Assembly: GCA_002506485.1 (NCBI GenBank)
Contig: DAXQ01000061.1
Span: forward strand, 1-31,335
Origin: Euryarchaeota archaeon UBA136
GTDB lineage: Archaea; Thermoplasmatota; Poseidoniia; MGIII; CG-Epi1
Length of the DNA: 31,335 nt
Direction of reading: 5' to 3'
Numbering within the stretch: the first letter of the stretch is position 1; every line of letters starts with the position of its first letter. Position numbers and translations under genes: made by a program. Shown here one piece after another: positions 7,832-14,702 of this stretch. The notes beneath the pieces are model-generated. The model was not told the DNA's origin and ran no database searches. It saw only the letters and a program-made list of their open reading frames with translations.

Positions 7832-8647
7832 GTGACTAATATGATGCCAGTTGAGTTAACAGGTAATTTATTCAAGGAACTGAGAGGGAGGGCCTGTCGA
7901 CTTCTTTCTGAGGAAGGCTGGACTCAGTCTAGATTGGGCAAGTCATTGGGTGTCAGTCAAGTGATGGCTGGCAATTATTTGCATACTTTACCAACCCATT
8001 TTGCTGAACCAATAGAGAGTGATCTGCAGGAGGCAGCCCAATCATTGGCAGAAATATTGAAAAGCGATAACGTTTCGCGATGGACACTTAAGCTGATAGT
8101 TGACGATCAGGAATTAAGTCTTCGTTTTCCATTTCAAGATAGTCGTGAGACAATCCTGGTTCAGATTGCAGATATGAGAAGACGTCTTTCGAATTTGATT
8201 ACTCTTTTGTCCCCTCAAGTCAGGGTCAATATTGCGATGGCCACTAGCAATGCGGTCGACAAGTCGGGAATCGCGGCTTTTCCAGGGCGCCTGACTCCAG
8301 TAGATGGTCGGGCACGTCCCTTATCCTCACCTAAATTTGGTGGTTCTTCTCATCTATCTAATTTACTTTTGGAGATTCGTAAATTCAATTCCGATGCTTG
8401 TGTGATAATAAACCTGAGATGGGATTCTGTTGTTTCAGACCTACTAAAAAGAATGAAAATTCGGCCTTTGGTATTACAAAGAGAAGGTGAGATTTTAGTG
8501 ATGAATAAGGAAGTCATCAAAACTGAAGCTCTCGTAGATGAGGGCGGTCACGGTTTTGAGCCTTCACTGTATGTATTTGGTGATTCCACAGAAAGTGTGG
8601 CCAGGATTGTAGAGGAGCTGGGTCATTCGTTGGAGGTTATGGCATGA
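7832..8647 (+). CDS. thiR: ThiR-like thiamine repressor (HTH + ThiN domain)
   Basis: The N-terminus carries a helix-turn-helix (about residues 30-50, with TQSRLGKSLGVSQ). The C-terminal half (about 130-271) is a ThiN-like domain, the fold of archaeal thiamine-phosphate synthase: FPGRL at 150-154, FGGSSHLSNLLLE at 169-181, and DEGGHGFEP at 236-244. This HTH-ThiN architecture is that of ThiR, the archaeal regulator of thiamine genes that senses thiamine phosphates. There is no kinase domain, so it is not the bifunctional ThiDN enzyme. The stop overlaps the start of the downstream symporter (ATGA), and a thiamine pyrophosphokinase lies just beyond, which supports the role strongly. GTG 7832 is the longest start; ATG 7841 or 7844 fit the TATA spacing equally well. 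Autoregulation is likely but no operator could be recognised. Confidence 0.82.
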   Translation: MTNMMPVELTGNLFKELRGRACRLLSEEGWTQSRLGKSLGVSQVMAGNYLHTLPTHFAEPIESDLQEAAQSLAEILKSDNVSRWTLKLIVDDQELSLRFPFQDSRETILVQIADMRRRLSNLITLLSPQVRVNIAMATSNAVDKSGIAAFPGRLTPVDGRARPLSSPKFGGSSHLSNLLLEIRKFNSDACVIINLRWDSVVSDLLKRMKIRPLVLQREGEILVMNKEVIKTEALVDEGGHGFEPSLYVFGDSTESVARIVEELGHSLEVMA

Positions 8648-10083
8648 TTGAAAGCAGTATAGCCTATATTCTTCTGCTTGCGACGCTTGTGTTTTTTGCA
8701 TGGTTAGGATATCGAGAGTCAGTTGGCAAGGAATTGGATAATGACGGATTCCTGTCGGCGCGAGGCAGCCAGAATTGGATTATGATTGGTCTAAGTCTGT
8801 TCGCATCAGGAATGGGTGTGTGGATCCTGTTTGGACCTTCGGAAGTTGGATATTATGGCGGTTTTTATGATGTAATTGGCTATGCTTTGTCTTCTGCGAC
8901 CCCCTTTCTGTTATTGGCATATTTAGGACCATTAATCAGAAAATTAACACCAGAAGGCGTGACTCTCGCAGATTATGTTCGCCAAAGAATGGGCCGCACG
9001 ATGCAAATCTATGTGGGAGTAATTTCTATAATTTACATGTTCACATTCATGTTTGCAGAATACATTGCGATTGGTAGAGCAGTTGAATTCTTATCGGGTA
9101 TTGATTCGCTGGTTCCGATTATAGCGATTGCACTGGTCACGACTTTCTATACAGTAATGGGTGGCTTGCCAGTGTCGATCAAGACAGATCGTATTCAGGC
9201 ATTCTTCATTGTCTGGCTGATAGGATGCATCATTATTTTTATCTTCAATGAAGGAATTAACAGTACTTTTGATGATGCCAAAGCGTACACACCGGAAGAT
9301 TTGGAATATGGATGGAAACATGGTAGTATCAGTGATTATTCAACCTTTGAAGCTGGTCTGGCTCTTGTTTTGGCAATAACCGCGGCTGAGATGTTTTCTC
9401 AGGGTAACTGGCAGCGTACATGGGCCTCGGAAGATGATAATTCTTTACAGAAAGGTGCTCTCTTGGCATCCGGACTGTGTTTCATCGCAGTCTTGCTCTT
9501 TGGTTTTCTAGGAACAACAGTAGCAGGTAGAGGTTCACTTTCAGATCCTTCACTATCGTTCTTCGAATTAATTCGTGACTATCCTGAAGCAATTCTGTCA
9601 ATGTTCCTAGTTCTTGGAATCGCCTTAGTATGCTCTAGCGTTGACACACTCCAGAATGCGGTTGTCGCAGTAGTGTCCCGAGATTTATCAGATTCCCAGT
9701 TAGGTCTACAGGAAGCACGTTATGCCGCAATTGCTACGGTGCCTGTTGCCATAATATTGGCCTGGTACTTTGCTGATGACGCCCTTAGTGTATTTCGAAT
9801 ATTTTTAGTGGCTGATTTGTTTGCTACAGCCACGGTATTGCCTATTTTCCTGTCCCTCTCAAATAGAATCACTTCGACAGGTAGTTTGGTTGGAGCCATC
9901 TTTGGTTTGATTTCAGTTGTTATTTATGGAACAATAATTTCTGATTTGCAAACAGGCATTAATTACTTGACGAATCCAGTTAATGATTTTGGATTGGCCA
10001 ATCTCTGGGTCTTCGTATCGGCTCTTGTAGGTTCAGCCCTCGTTACTATTGCAGTCTCTGAATTTGAGAATAGTCAATCGTGA
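8644..10083 (+). CDS. thiV: Sodium/solute symporter, ThiV-like thiamine or precursor transporter
   Basis: This is a 479-residue membrane protein of the sodium:solute symporter family with about 13 hydrophobic segments. It starts with an out-facing helix and a conserved-looking core around ASGMGVWILFGPSEVGYYGG and GVTLADYVRQRMGR. The family imports many solutes (proline, pantothenate, sugars). The assignment to thiamine, or to its pyrimidine precursor HMP, comes from context: an ATGA overlap with thiR upstream and a convergent thiamine pyrophosphokinase gene. Symporters of this family named ThiV have been predicted as HMP/thiamine transporters in haloarchaea and in marine bacteria. The family call is firm and the substrate is inferred. 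Its last 10 bases overlap the 3' end of the pyrophosphokinase gene. Confidence 0.75.
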   Translation: MIESSIAYILLLATLVFFAWLGYRESVGKELDNDGFLSARGSQNWIMIGLSLFASGMGVWILFGPSEVGYYGGFYDVIGYALSSATPFLLLAYLGPLIRKLTPEGVTLADYVRQRMGRTMQIYVGVISIIYMFTFMFAEYIAIGRAVEFLSGIDSLVPIIAIALVTTFYTVMGGLPVSIKTDRIQAFFIVWLIGCIIIFIFNEGINSTFDDAKAYTPEDLEYGWKHGSISDYSTFEAGLALVLAITAAEMFSQGNWQRTWASEDDNSLQKGALLASGLCFIAVLLFGFLGTTVAGRGSLSDPSLSFFELIRDYPEAILSMFLVLGIALVCSSVDTLQNAVVAVVSRDLSDSQLGLQEARYAAIATVPVAIILAWYFADDALSVFRIFLVADLFATATVLPIFLSLSNRITSTGSLVGAIFGLISVVIYGTIISDLQTGINYLTNPVNDFGLANLWVFVSALVGSALVTIAVSEFENSQS

Positions 10084-10682
10084 GGAAGCAAGAAATCGCC
10101 TTCTATCAGCAACAGGTTACCGCTGTGGCATTCAATCGTCACCTTGCCCGAGGCTCCAATCTCGTTGTGAATGCCTCTACCTCCTATTCTCAGTTTTTCG
10201 TGCTGTAGATTCCATCTTGCACCCTCTACACTGACGCGCGCCTCAGGCATAGCGATCATTGAGAAGACAGTGTTTTCGGGACCTTCTATGGTCTTGGATT
10301 CATCAACACAATATATTGTAAATTTATCATCAATTAGTTTGACTCTTGAATCGAACACTAGACCTAAAGCTGCTAGCGTATGGTCGATTCTTCCTCCTGA
10401 CCACCCTATAACTATAACTTCTTCCGCCCTCTTTTCGAATGCATGATCCACTGCCTTTTCCAGATCGGTTTTCTGGATATTTTTATTTGAAATGGTCCAT
10501 TCTTCGAGTCTGGTGATTGTCTTGTCAGATACTGAATCCAAATCACCTATAATCACATCAGGGGTGATATTATATTTCAATAACCTATCAGCCCCGGCAT
10601 CTGCAGCTATTACCAGCGAATTTTTTGCTAGTTCTATGACTTTACTGTCCAATGGTCTGTTACCAACGACCAATGCTCTCAA
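10074..10682 (-). CDS. Thiamine pyrophosphokinase
   Basis: This enzyme makes thiamine diphosphate from thiamine and ATP in one step, the salvage route. Motifs of the family are clear: AADAGADRLL (27-35), PDVIIGDLDSV (41-51), QKTDLEKAVD (70-79) and GWSGGRIDHTLAAL (93-106), which build the metal, nucleotide and thiamine sites. Its length of 202 residues is normal for the single-protein form. Most archaea instead use thiamine-phosphate kinase (ThiL), so this gene implies uptake of intact thiamine. It is second in an operon, its start overlapping the geranylgeranyl reductase stop (ATGA). It converges on the ThiV-like transporter gene with a 10-base overlap. Confidence 0.9.
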   Translation of the reverse strand: MRALVVGNRPLDSKVIELAKNSLVIAADAGADRLLKYNITPDVIIGDLDSVSDKTITRLEEWTISNKNIQKTDLEKAVDHAFEKRAEEVIVIGWSGGRIDHTLAALGLVFDSRVKLIDDKFTIYCVDESKTIEGPENTVFSMIAMPEARVSVEGARWNLQHEKLRIGGRGIHNEIGASGKVTIECHSGNLLLIEGDFLLPHD

Positions 10683-11863
10683 ATTAAATCGCCAATTTCC
10701 GCTAGGATCTCAGGGTGGTGTTTTTCTAAGACCGCCAAAATTCCAGCTACTGTTGGTTCTTCCACTCCGACGTCAGCCATCGTCTTGACCACAGTATCTA
10801 TTGATTCCGGTTCGACCTCTGTCAGTTTTGTTTTTGCCAGATATGAGTGATAGAGCCGGTCTTCCATGACCTTTCTCCATTCCATATCATATTCCTGCAT
10901 TGCTTCCTTAGAGTAATCCCTTGTTTCAGTGGCTTTTCCAATTATACGGCCGGCAACTTCTCCAGACAGGCAGGCATTTGCCACCCCTCCTCCTGTAATG
11001 GAATCAATTTGTCTTGCAGCATCTCCTACCAGGATAACACCAGCCCCAGCGGTTTTCTCCAGAGGTTCCGAAAGGGACACACCTCCGCCCTGAATATCAA
11101 CACATTTTCCTTTTGAAAAATGCTCGTGATTCTCTATAAACTGGTCCAATAATACTTTTATTTCTCCAGGATTCTTGACTCTGCTGACCATGCATCCAAT
11201 CCCTACATTGGATTCATCCGACGATTTTGGGAATGACCAGATGTATGCTCCTTTGCTTCCCTTTGCTAGGTAAAATTCGCAATATTCTGGATCTATATCC
11301 AAGTCAATCAGAGTGTACTGCAATGCCCCACACATATCGGCAGGTTTCCGATGGGTGGGCAGGTTCGCCCATCTCCCAACTTGGGACTCAAACCCATCTG
11401 CCCCAACAACAACGCCGCATGTTATTTCTGATTCTTTGCCGTTCGAATCACGAATCTTTACTCCACAAACATCTTCTCCATTCCAAAGCAAATCTGTGAC
11501 TGTTACTCCAGTTCTTACTTCCGCTCCGTCATCTTCAGCTAATTTAGCCAGAAATTGGTCCAGTTTATCCCGATGAATGACCATTCCAACTTCGGTGCCC
11601 AGATTGTCATCCTCTATCGTCAAAGAGTTCCCATTGGGTGAATAGATCTTTGCGCCCCTTACTCGATTAGCGATCCAATCTCCTTCCAGTGGTACATCAA
11701 TCATTTCAAGCCATCTTGGTGCTATTCCTTCTCCACATCGGACTGGCACCCCGATTTCTTCCCTCTTTTCCAGAAGGAGTGTTCTGGCTCCGTTTCTAGC
11801 TGCGAATCTGGCTGTTGTGCTACCCCCTGGCCCAGCGCCTACCACAACAGTATCATAATCCAT
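10679..11863 (-). CDS. Geranylgeranyl reductase family flavoprotein
   Basis: This FAD-dependent enzyme saturates geranylgeranyl chains, in archaea those of the ether membrane lipids or of quinone side chains. It has an N-terminal dinucleotide-binding GAGPGG (9-14), PVRCGEG (40-46) with the conserved cysteine near the flavin, the lipid-site motif Y207-x-W209-x-F-P, and ILVGDAARQIDSITGGGVANAC (FAD-binding, 277-298). The 394-residue length is typical. A TATA-like box 23 bases before the ATG suggests a leaderless message that also covers the thiamine pyrophosphokinase gene. A UbiA prenyltransferase further along the strand could belong to the same lipid or quinone pathway. The precise substrate is not resolved. 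Confidence 0.9.
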   Translation of the reverse strand: MDYDTVVVGAGPGGSTTARFAARNGARTLLLEKREEIGVPVRCGEGIAPRWLEMIDVPLEGDWIANRVRGAKIYSPNGNSLTIEDDNLGTEVGMVIHRDKLDQFLAKLAEDDGAEVRTGVTVTDLLWNGEDVCGVKIRDSNGKESEITCGVVVGADGFESQVGRWANLPTHRKPADMCGALQYTLIDLDIDPEYCEFYLAKGSKGAYIWSFPKSSDESNVGIGCMVSRVKNPGEIKVLLDQFIENHEHFSKGKCVDIQGGGVSLSEPLEKTAGAGVILVGDAARQIDSITGGGVANACLSGEVAGRIIGKATETRDYSKEAMQEYDMEWRKVMEDRLYHSYLAKTKLTEVEPESIDTVVKTMADVGVEEPTVAGILAVLEKHHPEILAEIGDLI

Positions 11864-11880
11864 GACTTCCCAGTCTGATT

Positions 11881-11890
11881 GATTATAAAA
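11881..11890 (-). promoter_or_regulatory. TATA box for geranylgeranyl reductase operon
   Basis: The minus strand reads TTTTATAATC, centred about 23 bases before ATG 11863. It occupies the 63-base gap after the nucleotidyltransferase gene and would drive the reductase and the thiamine pyrophosphokinase genes. Confidence 0.58.
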
Positions 11891-11926
11891 TGTTTACACG
11901 ACTAGAACTTGAGAATTCACAAGATT

Positions 11927-12883
11927 TTAGAAAGGTATGCTTCCTTTGGGAGATACCAATGTCCGGCTTAAATCTTTCTCAAATGAGATTGCTGGTCCAA
12001 TTACACAATCCTCTATGACGCTACCATATCCCTTGACATCAGATAGTATGACAGTTCTCCTGATTACACACTTTTCCATTTTGACATTAGGTCCTATTAT
12101 GGCATTGGGACCAATAATACAGTCCTGTAATACTGCACTTTCATGAATAAGTGAAGGTCCTCGTATGCTTGCCCCGCTATGGGCTGCAGTTCCATTATTT
12201 CCAATGGATTTGAAGTTGGCTTCCAGATACGATTCAGGAGTTCCCGAATCGATAAAGTATCCTTCAAATGGGAAACCATATAATCCGTTACCAGCTACTT
12301 GGGGGTAGATGTCTCTTTCAATAGAGATTTTCTGATTCGGAGGTATCATTTCCAGCACTTCAGGTTCGAGTAGATATGTTCCCGCGTTTATCAGATTTGA
12401 TAGTTCTGTACCTCTTTCAGGTTTCTCTTGGAATTGTAATATTTGTCCATTCTTCAGTTCGACGACTCCGAATCGGCTTGGATCTTCAACTTCCCACAAG
12501 GCCAGTGTCCCCTTTGCTTTGGTCCTGATGTGTTGCTCCAGCATTTTGTTTAGGTCTGCAGAGGTTACTACATCACCATTGAACACAGCTGTAGTCCCCG
12601 TAACATGGTCGATACAGTTTCTCATTGCCCCACCAGTACCTAGAGGTTTTTCTTCAGGTACAATAATTATTTTTTTCCCAATATCCCTTCCCTCAAAATA
12701 TATTTTCATTTCGTCTAGGCCATAATTTACGGCTAAAATTGCCGTATCAAAAACTTCTGGCAGATTTCTGACCATTCGTTCCACCATCGGTACGTTTGCC
12801 AAGGGAAGCAATGGCTTTGGAACGGTATGAGTCAGTGGCCTGAGTCTGGTCCCAAGTCCGCCGACTAGAATTATAGCTTCCAT
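11927..12883 (-). CDS. Sugar-phosphate nucleotidyltransferase with beta-helix tail
   Basis: This enzyme activates a sugar-1-phosphate with an NTP to give a nucleotide sugar. The signature GGLGTRLRPLT (8-18) with K23 binds the nucleotide, and FNGDVV is the metal-binding aspartate region. After about residue 230 the chain has hexapeptide-like repeats (ESAVLQDCIIGPNAIIGPNV and following) forming a short left-handed beta-helix. This build is common to mannose-1-phosphate guanylyltransferases and glucose-1-phosphate thymidylyl/uridylyltransferases; base and sugar cannot be decided from sequence. It could supply substrate for surface glycans together with the UDP-sugar dehydrogenase upstream in the window. 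A TATA-like box lies 26 bases before the ATG, predicting a leaderless, single-gene transcript. Confidence 0.85.
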   Translation of the reverse strand: MEAIILVGGLGTRLRPLTHTVPKPLLPLANVPMVERMVRNLPEVFDTAILAVNYGLDEMKIYFEGRDIGKKIIIVPEEKPLGTGGAMRNCIDHVTGTTAVFNGDVVTSADLNKMLEQHIRTKAKGTLALWEVEDPSRFGVVELKNGQILQFQEKPERGTELSNLINAGTYLLEPEVLEMIPPNQKISIERDIYPQVAGNGLYGFPFEGYFIDSGTPESYLEANFKSIGNNGTAAHSGASIRGPSLIHESAVLQDCIIGPNAIIGPNVKMEKCVIRRTVILSDVKGYGSVIEDCVIGPAISFEKDLSRTLVSPKGSIPF

Positions 12884-12905
12884 GTGGATGTATTGGAACC
12901 TTGTA

Positions 12906-12912
12906 GATAAAT
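12906..12912 (-). promoter_or_regulatory. TATA-like element for the nucleotidyltransferase
   Basis: The minus strand reads ATTTATC, centred 26 bases before ATG 12883. It sits between the prenyltransferase stop and the nucleotidyltransferase start, overlapping no other recognised element. Confidence 0.5.
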
Positions 12913-12913
12913 C

Positions 12914-14020
12914 TTAGAGCGGTATAAGACCTAGGGCAATTAGGGTGTCTATTATCAGACCCAGCACAAACATAGCGCCCGCTATCTTTACGAAATGGAA
13001 AGCCCAAGCGACGTACCATAACGGCCAAACAGGAAAAATATCTTCCATGTCCTGTTCGACAACCTTTTCCTTTAGATGGGGAGGTAATGCCTCAAATGCA
13101 ATATCGAACGCCTCTTTTTGAGTATTAGGAATTGGATCATTGAGTTTCTGGATCACGTATATCGCTCTAGGTATGGCAAAAACCACAACAGCCATTGCAT
13201 AATGCCCTTCAACAACGCTTAGAAGGCTAAAAATAAAAAAGGAGATTATTGTAAATTGACATACTTTTGATGCCCAATTCATTCCAATTATGACTGGTAA
13301 AGTGTGCACAGGTTTGGCCGTATCAGCTTCATACTTGTCCATATGTTTTCCCATTACAACGGTCATTGACGTCAATCCAAAGGGTATTGAAACTAGGAAA
13401 GCATTATTCAGAGCAGCTGTTCCAAAAGATTCACCAGTTAATGCCATGAAGGTCCCACCCACCATTAGTGGTCCAAAAACCAGTCCAATCGCAAATTCAC
13501 CCAAACCAAGATTCTTCAATCTTATTGGTTTTGCAACGTAGAAGATGGAAATTCCTAATCCTGCAAATACGAAATATAAGATTTCCAAACCAACTTTCTG
13601 ATAAAAATAAATTGCAATAATCAAGTCTATCAAATTACATAAAAATATAGCCAAAATCAATCCTTTTGTTGATATCAAATTGTCAATCAGAGCATGCGGC
13701 CCATATTCAGTTCTTGGATAGCCTTTTGTATCTACACCATGTAGCGTGTCAAAGAAATCATTCATCATATTGTTTGCAGCATGTGCTAGTATTAGGCCAA
13801 CAATAATTATTGCCCCTTCATAATACATTAAAGACGTGGTTTCCGTCACAAATTGTAATGCTAAAAGAATACCTACCATTCCTGCGTAAATATTCATTTC
13901 AAATACATAGGACCGGGTGATAAGCATCCATTTGCTGACAGTATCTAGCGGAGCTCCAGGCAAAGGATTAGCTGTTTGATGTATAGCTTTCCATCTCACC
14001 CATAGGCTATATTCGTTCAT
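12914..14020 (-). CDS. UbiA-family prenyltransferase (MenA-like)
   Basis: This is an integral membrane enzyme that attaches a polyprenyl chain to an aromatic or polar acceptor. The first Asp-rich motif is N87-D-F-F-D91 followed by GVD97, and the second is DKYEAD (D228, D233). Eight or more hydrophobic helices are visible. The NDFFD-x5-D spacing and a second DxxxxD motif resemble 1,4-dihydroxy-2-naphthoate prenyltransferase (menaquinone synthesis) more than heme O synthase or digeranylgeranylglyceryl phosphate synthase, but this is tentative. At 368 residues it is longer than most (about 290-310) because of a cytosolic insertion near the C-terminal third. I chose ATG 14020 over the upstream ATG 14059 because it forms a 4-base ATGA overlap with the trmY stop. 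Confidence 0.78.
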   Translation of the reverse strand: MNEYSLWVRWKAIHQTANPLPGAPLDTVSKWMLITRSYVFEMNIYAGMVGILLALQFVTETTSLMYYEGAIIIVGLILAHAANNMMNDFFDTLHGVDTKGYPRTEYGPHALIDNLISTKGLILAIFLCNLIDLIIAIYFYQKVGLEILYFVFAGLGISIFYVAKPIRLKNLGLGEFAIGLVFGPLMVGGTFMALTGESFGTAALNNAFLVSIPFGLTSMTVVMGKHMDKYEADTAKPVHTLPVIIGMNWASKVCQFTIISFFIFSLLSVVEGHYAMAVVVFAIPRAIYVIQKLNDPIPNTQKEAFDIAFEALPPHLKEKVVEQDMEDIFPVWPLWYVAWAFHFVKIAGAMFVLGLIIDTLIALGLIPL

Positions 14021-14586
14021 TTGCTTAAACCCAAACGGTGGTGTATTAAAGTTACACATGCAGAGCTCAGCAAACTTTCTTTTCCCAAGCTAATATTTGG
14101 TAAGTTCTTCAATATTTCCATTTCTTCTTCGGTTGGATCCTTGTCGTCTCCAAGTACAAAAGTATTTGCGCCATTCATCACATCTTCACCATTTTCACTG
14201 AGAAGTATGGGATTCGGCAACTTCTCCAAGACGCCCTCTAAACCTATTCTTTCCATGGTTATTCCAGGACTTGTTTCCATTGGTTTGCCCTCATTTTTGA
14301 ATTTTATCAATCCATTTCTGATAAGGGCTGCTGTCGAGCGTTCATCAGGATTTAGATAACGAATCTTCTCTCCACTAAAATGGACAGTGACTGGAGGTTC
14401 TGGAGGACCATTTAGAATCAACCAGATGTCAGTATCACGCCTTATACCGTGTGATTTCCAAAGGGCAGCGGTGACGCATCTAACAAGAACATCAAGCCTT
14501 CCAGCTCCTCCGCAAAGATCATCCAGTTTCCAATCCGCAACAGTATGTGCTCGATGTCCGATTATCACAAAGTTTCTGTCAGCCAA
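14017..14586 (-). CDS. trmY: tRNA pseudouridine(54) N1-methyltransferase
   Basis: TrmY is an archaeal SPOUT-class enzyme that methylates pseudouridine 54 in the T loop of tRNA, giving m1-pseudouridine. Matches to the family run along the whole chain: FVIIGHRAHT (6-15), GGAGRLDVLVRCVTAALWKSHGIR (26-49), LNPDERSTAALI (78-89) and the C-terminal knot region FVLGDDKDPTEEE to SLGKESLLSSACVTLIHHRLG. Its length of 189 residues is usual. The start codon is TTG 14586, with no better alternative. A TATA-like box overlapping the 3' end of the adjacent tRNA gene lies 26 bases upstream, predicting a leaderless TTG message. It is translationally coupled to the prenyltransferase gene. Confidence 0.9.
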   Translation of the reverse strand: MADRNFVIIGHRAHTVADWKLDDLCGGAGRLDVLVRCVTAALWKSHGIRRDTDIWLILNGPPEPPVTVHFSGEKIRYLNPDERSTAALIRNGLIKFKNEGKPMETSPGITMERIGLEGVLEKLPNPILLSENGEDVMNGANTFVLGDDKDPTEEEMEILKNLPNISLGKESLLSSACVTLIHHRLGLSK

Positions 14587-14607
14587 GGATAGGGTCTACA
14601 CAGGTTT

Positions 14608-14616
14608 GATTAAATT
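14608..14616 (-). promoter_or_regulatory. TATA-like element for trmY, abutting the tRNA 3' end
   Basis: The minus strand reads AATTTAATC, centred about 26 bases before TTG 14586. Its first base is the final A of the encoded CCA of tRNA-Gly, so promoter and tRNA gene touch. Confidence 0.45.
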
Positions 14617-14691
14617 GGTGCGGGTGCCGGGATTTGAACCCGGGTTGGTGGCTTGGGAAGCCACAGTCATGCCAGACTAGACCACACCCGC
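14616..14691 (-). tRNA. tRNA-Gly (anticodon CCC)
   Basis: The minus strand folds as a tRNA. The acceptor stem is GCGGGTG with CACCCGC, the D stem is GTC with GAC around a loop containing GG, and the anticodon stem is GTGGC with GCCAC around the loop TTCCCAA. The variable loop is CAAC, and the T arm is CCGGG-TTCAAAT-CCCGG. The discriminator is A and the terminal CCA is encoded. The anticodon CCC reads GGG glycine codons. No intron is present. It starts 11 bases after the OPT transporter stop with no clear TATA box of its own, so it may be released from a longer transcript. The gene encoding the tRNA-modifying enzyme TrmY follows. Confidence 0.96.
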
Positions 14692-14702
14692 TCAGTCCAA
14701 GA

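Noticed and set aside
7832..8647. thiR as a plain thiamine-phosphate synthase
   Set aside because: The N-terminal half is a helix-turn-helix domain, not a ThiD kinase, and the context is regulator plus transporter.
14021..14059. Longer UbiA start at ATG 14059
   Set aside because: The extra 13 residues lie within trmY and no conserved residues occur there. ATG 14020 gives the standard ATGA overlap.
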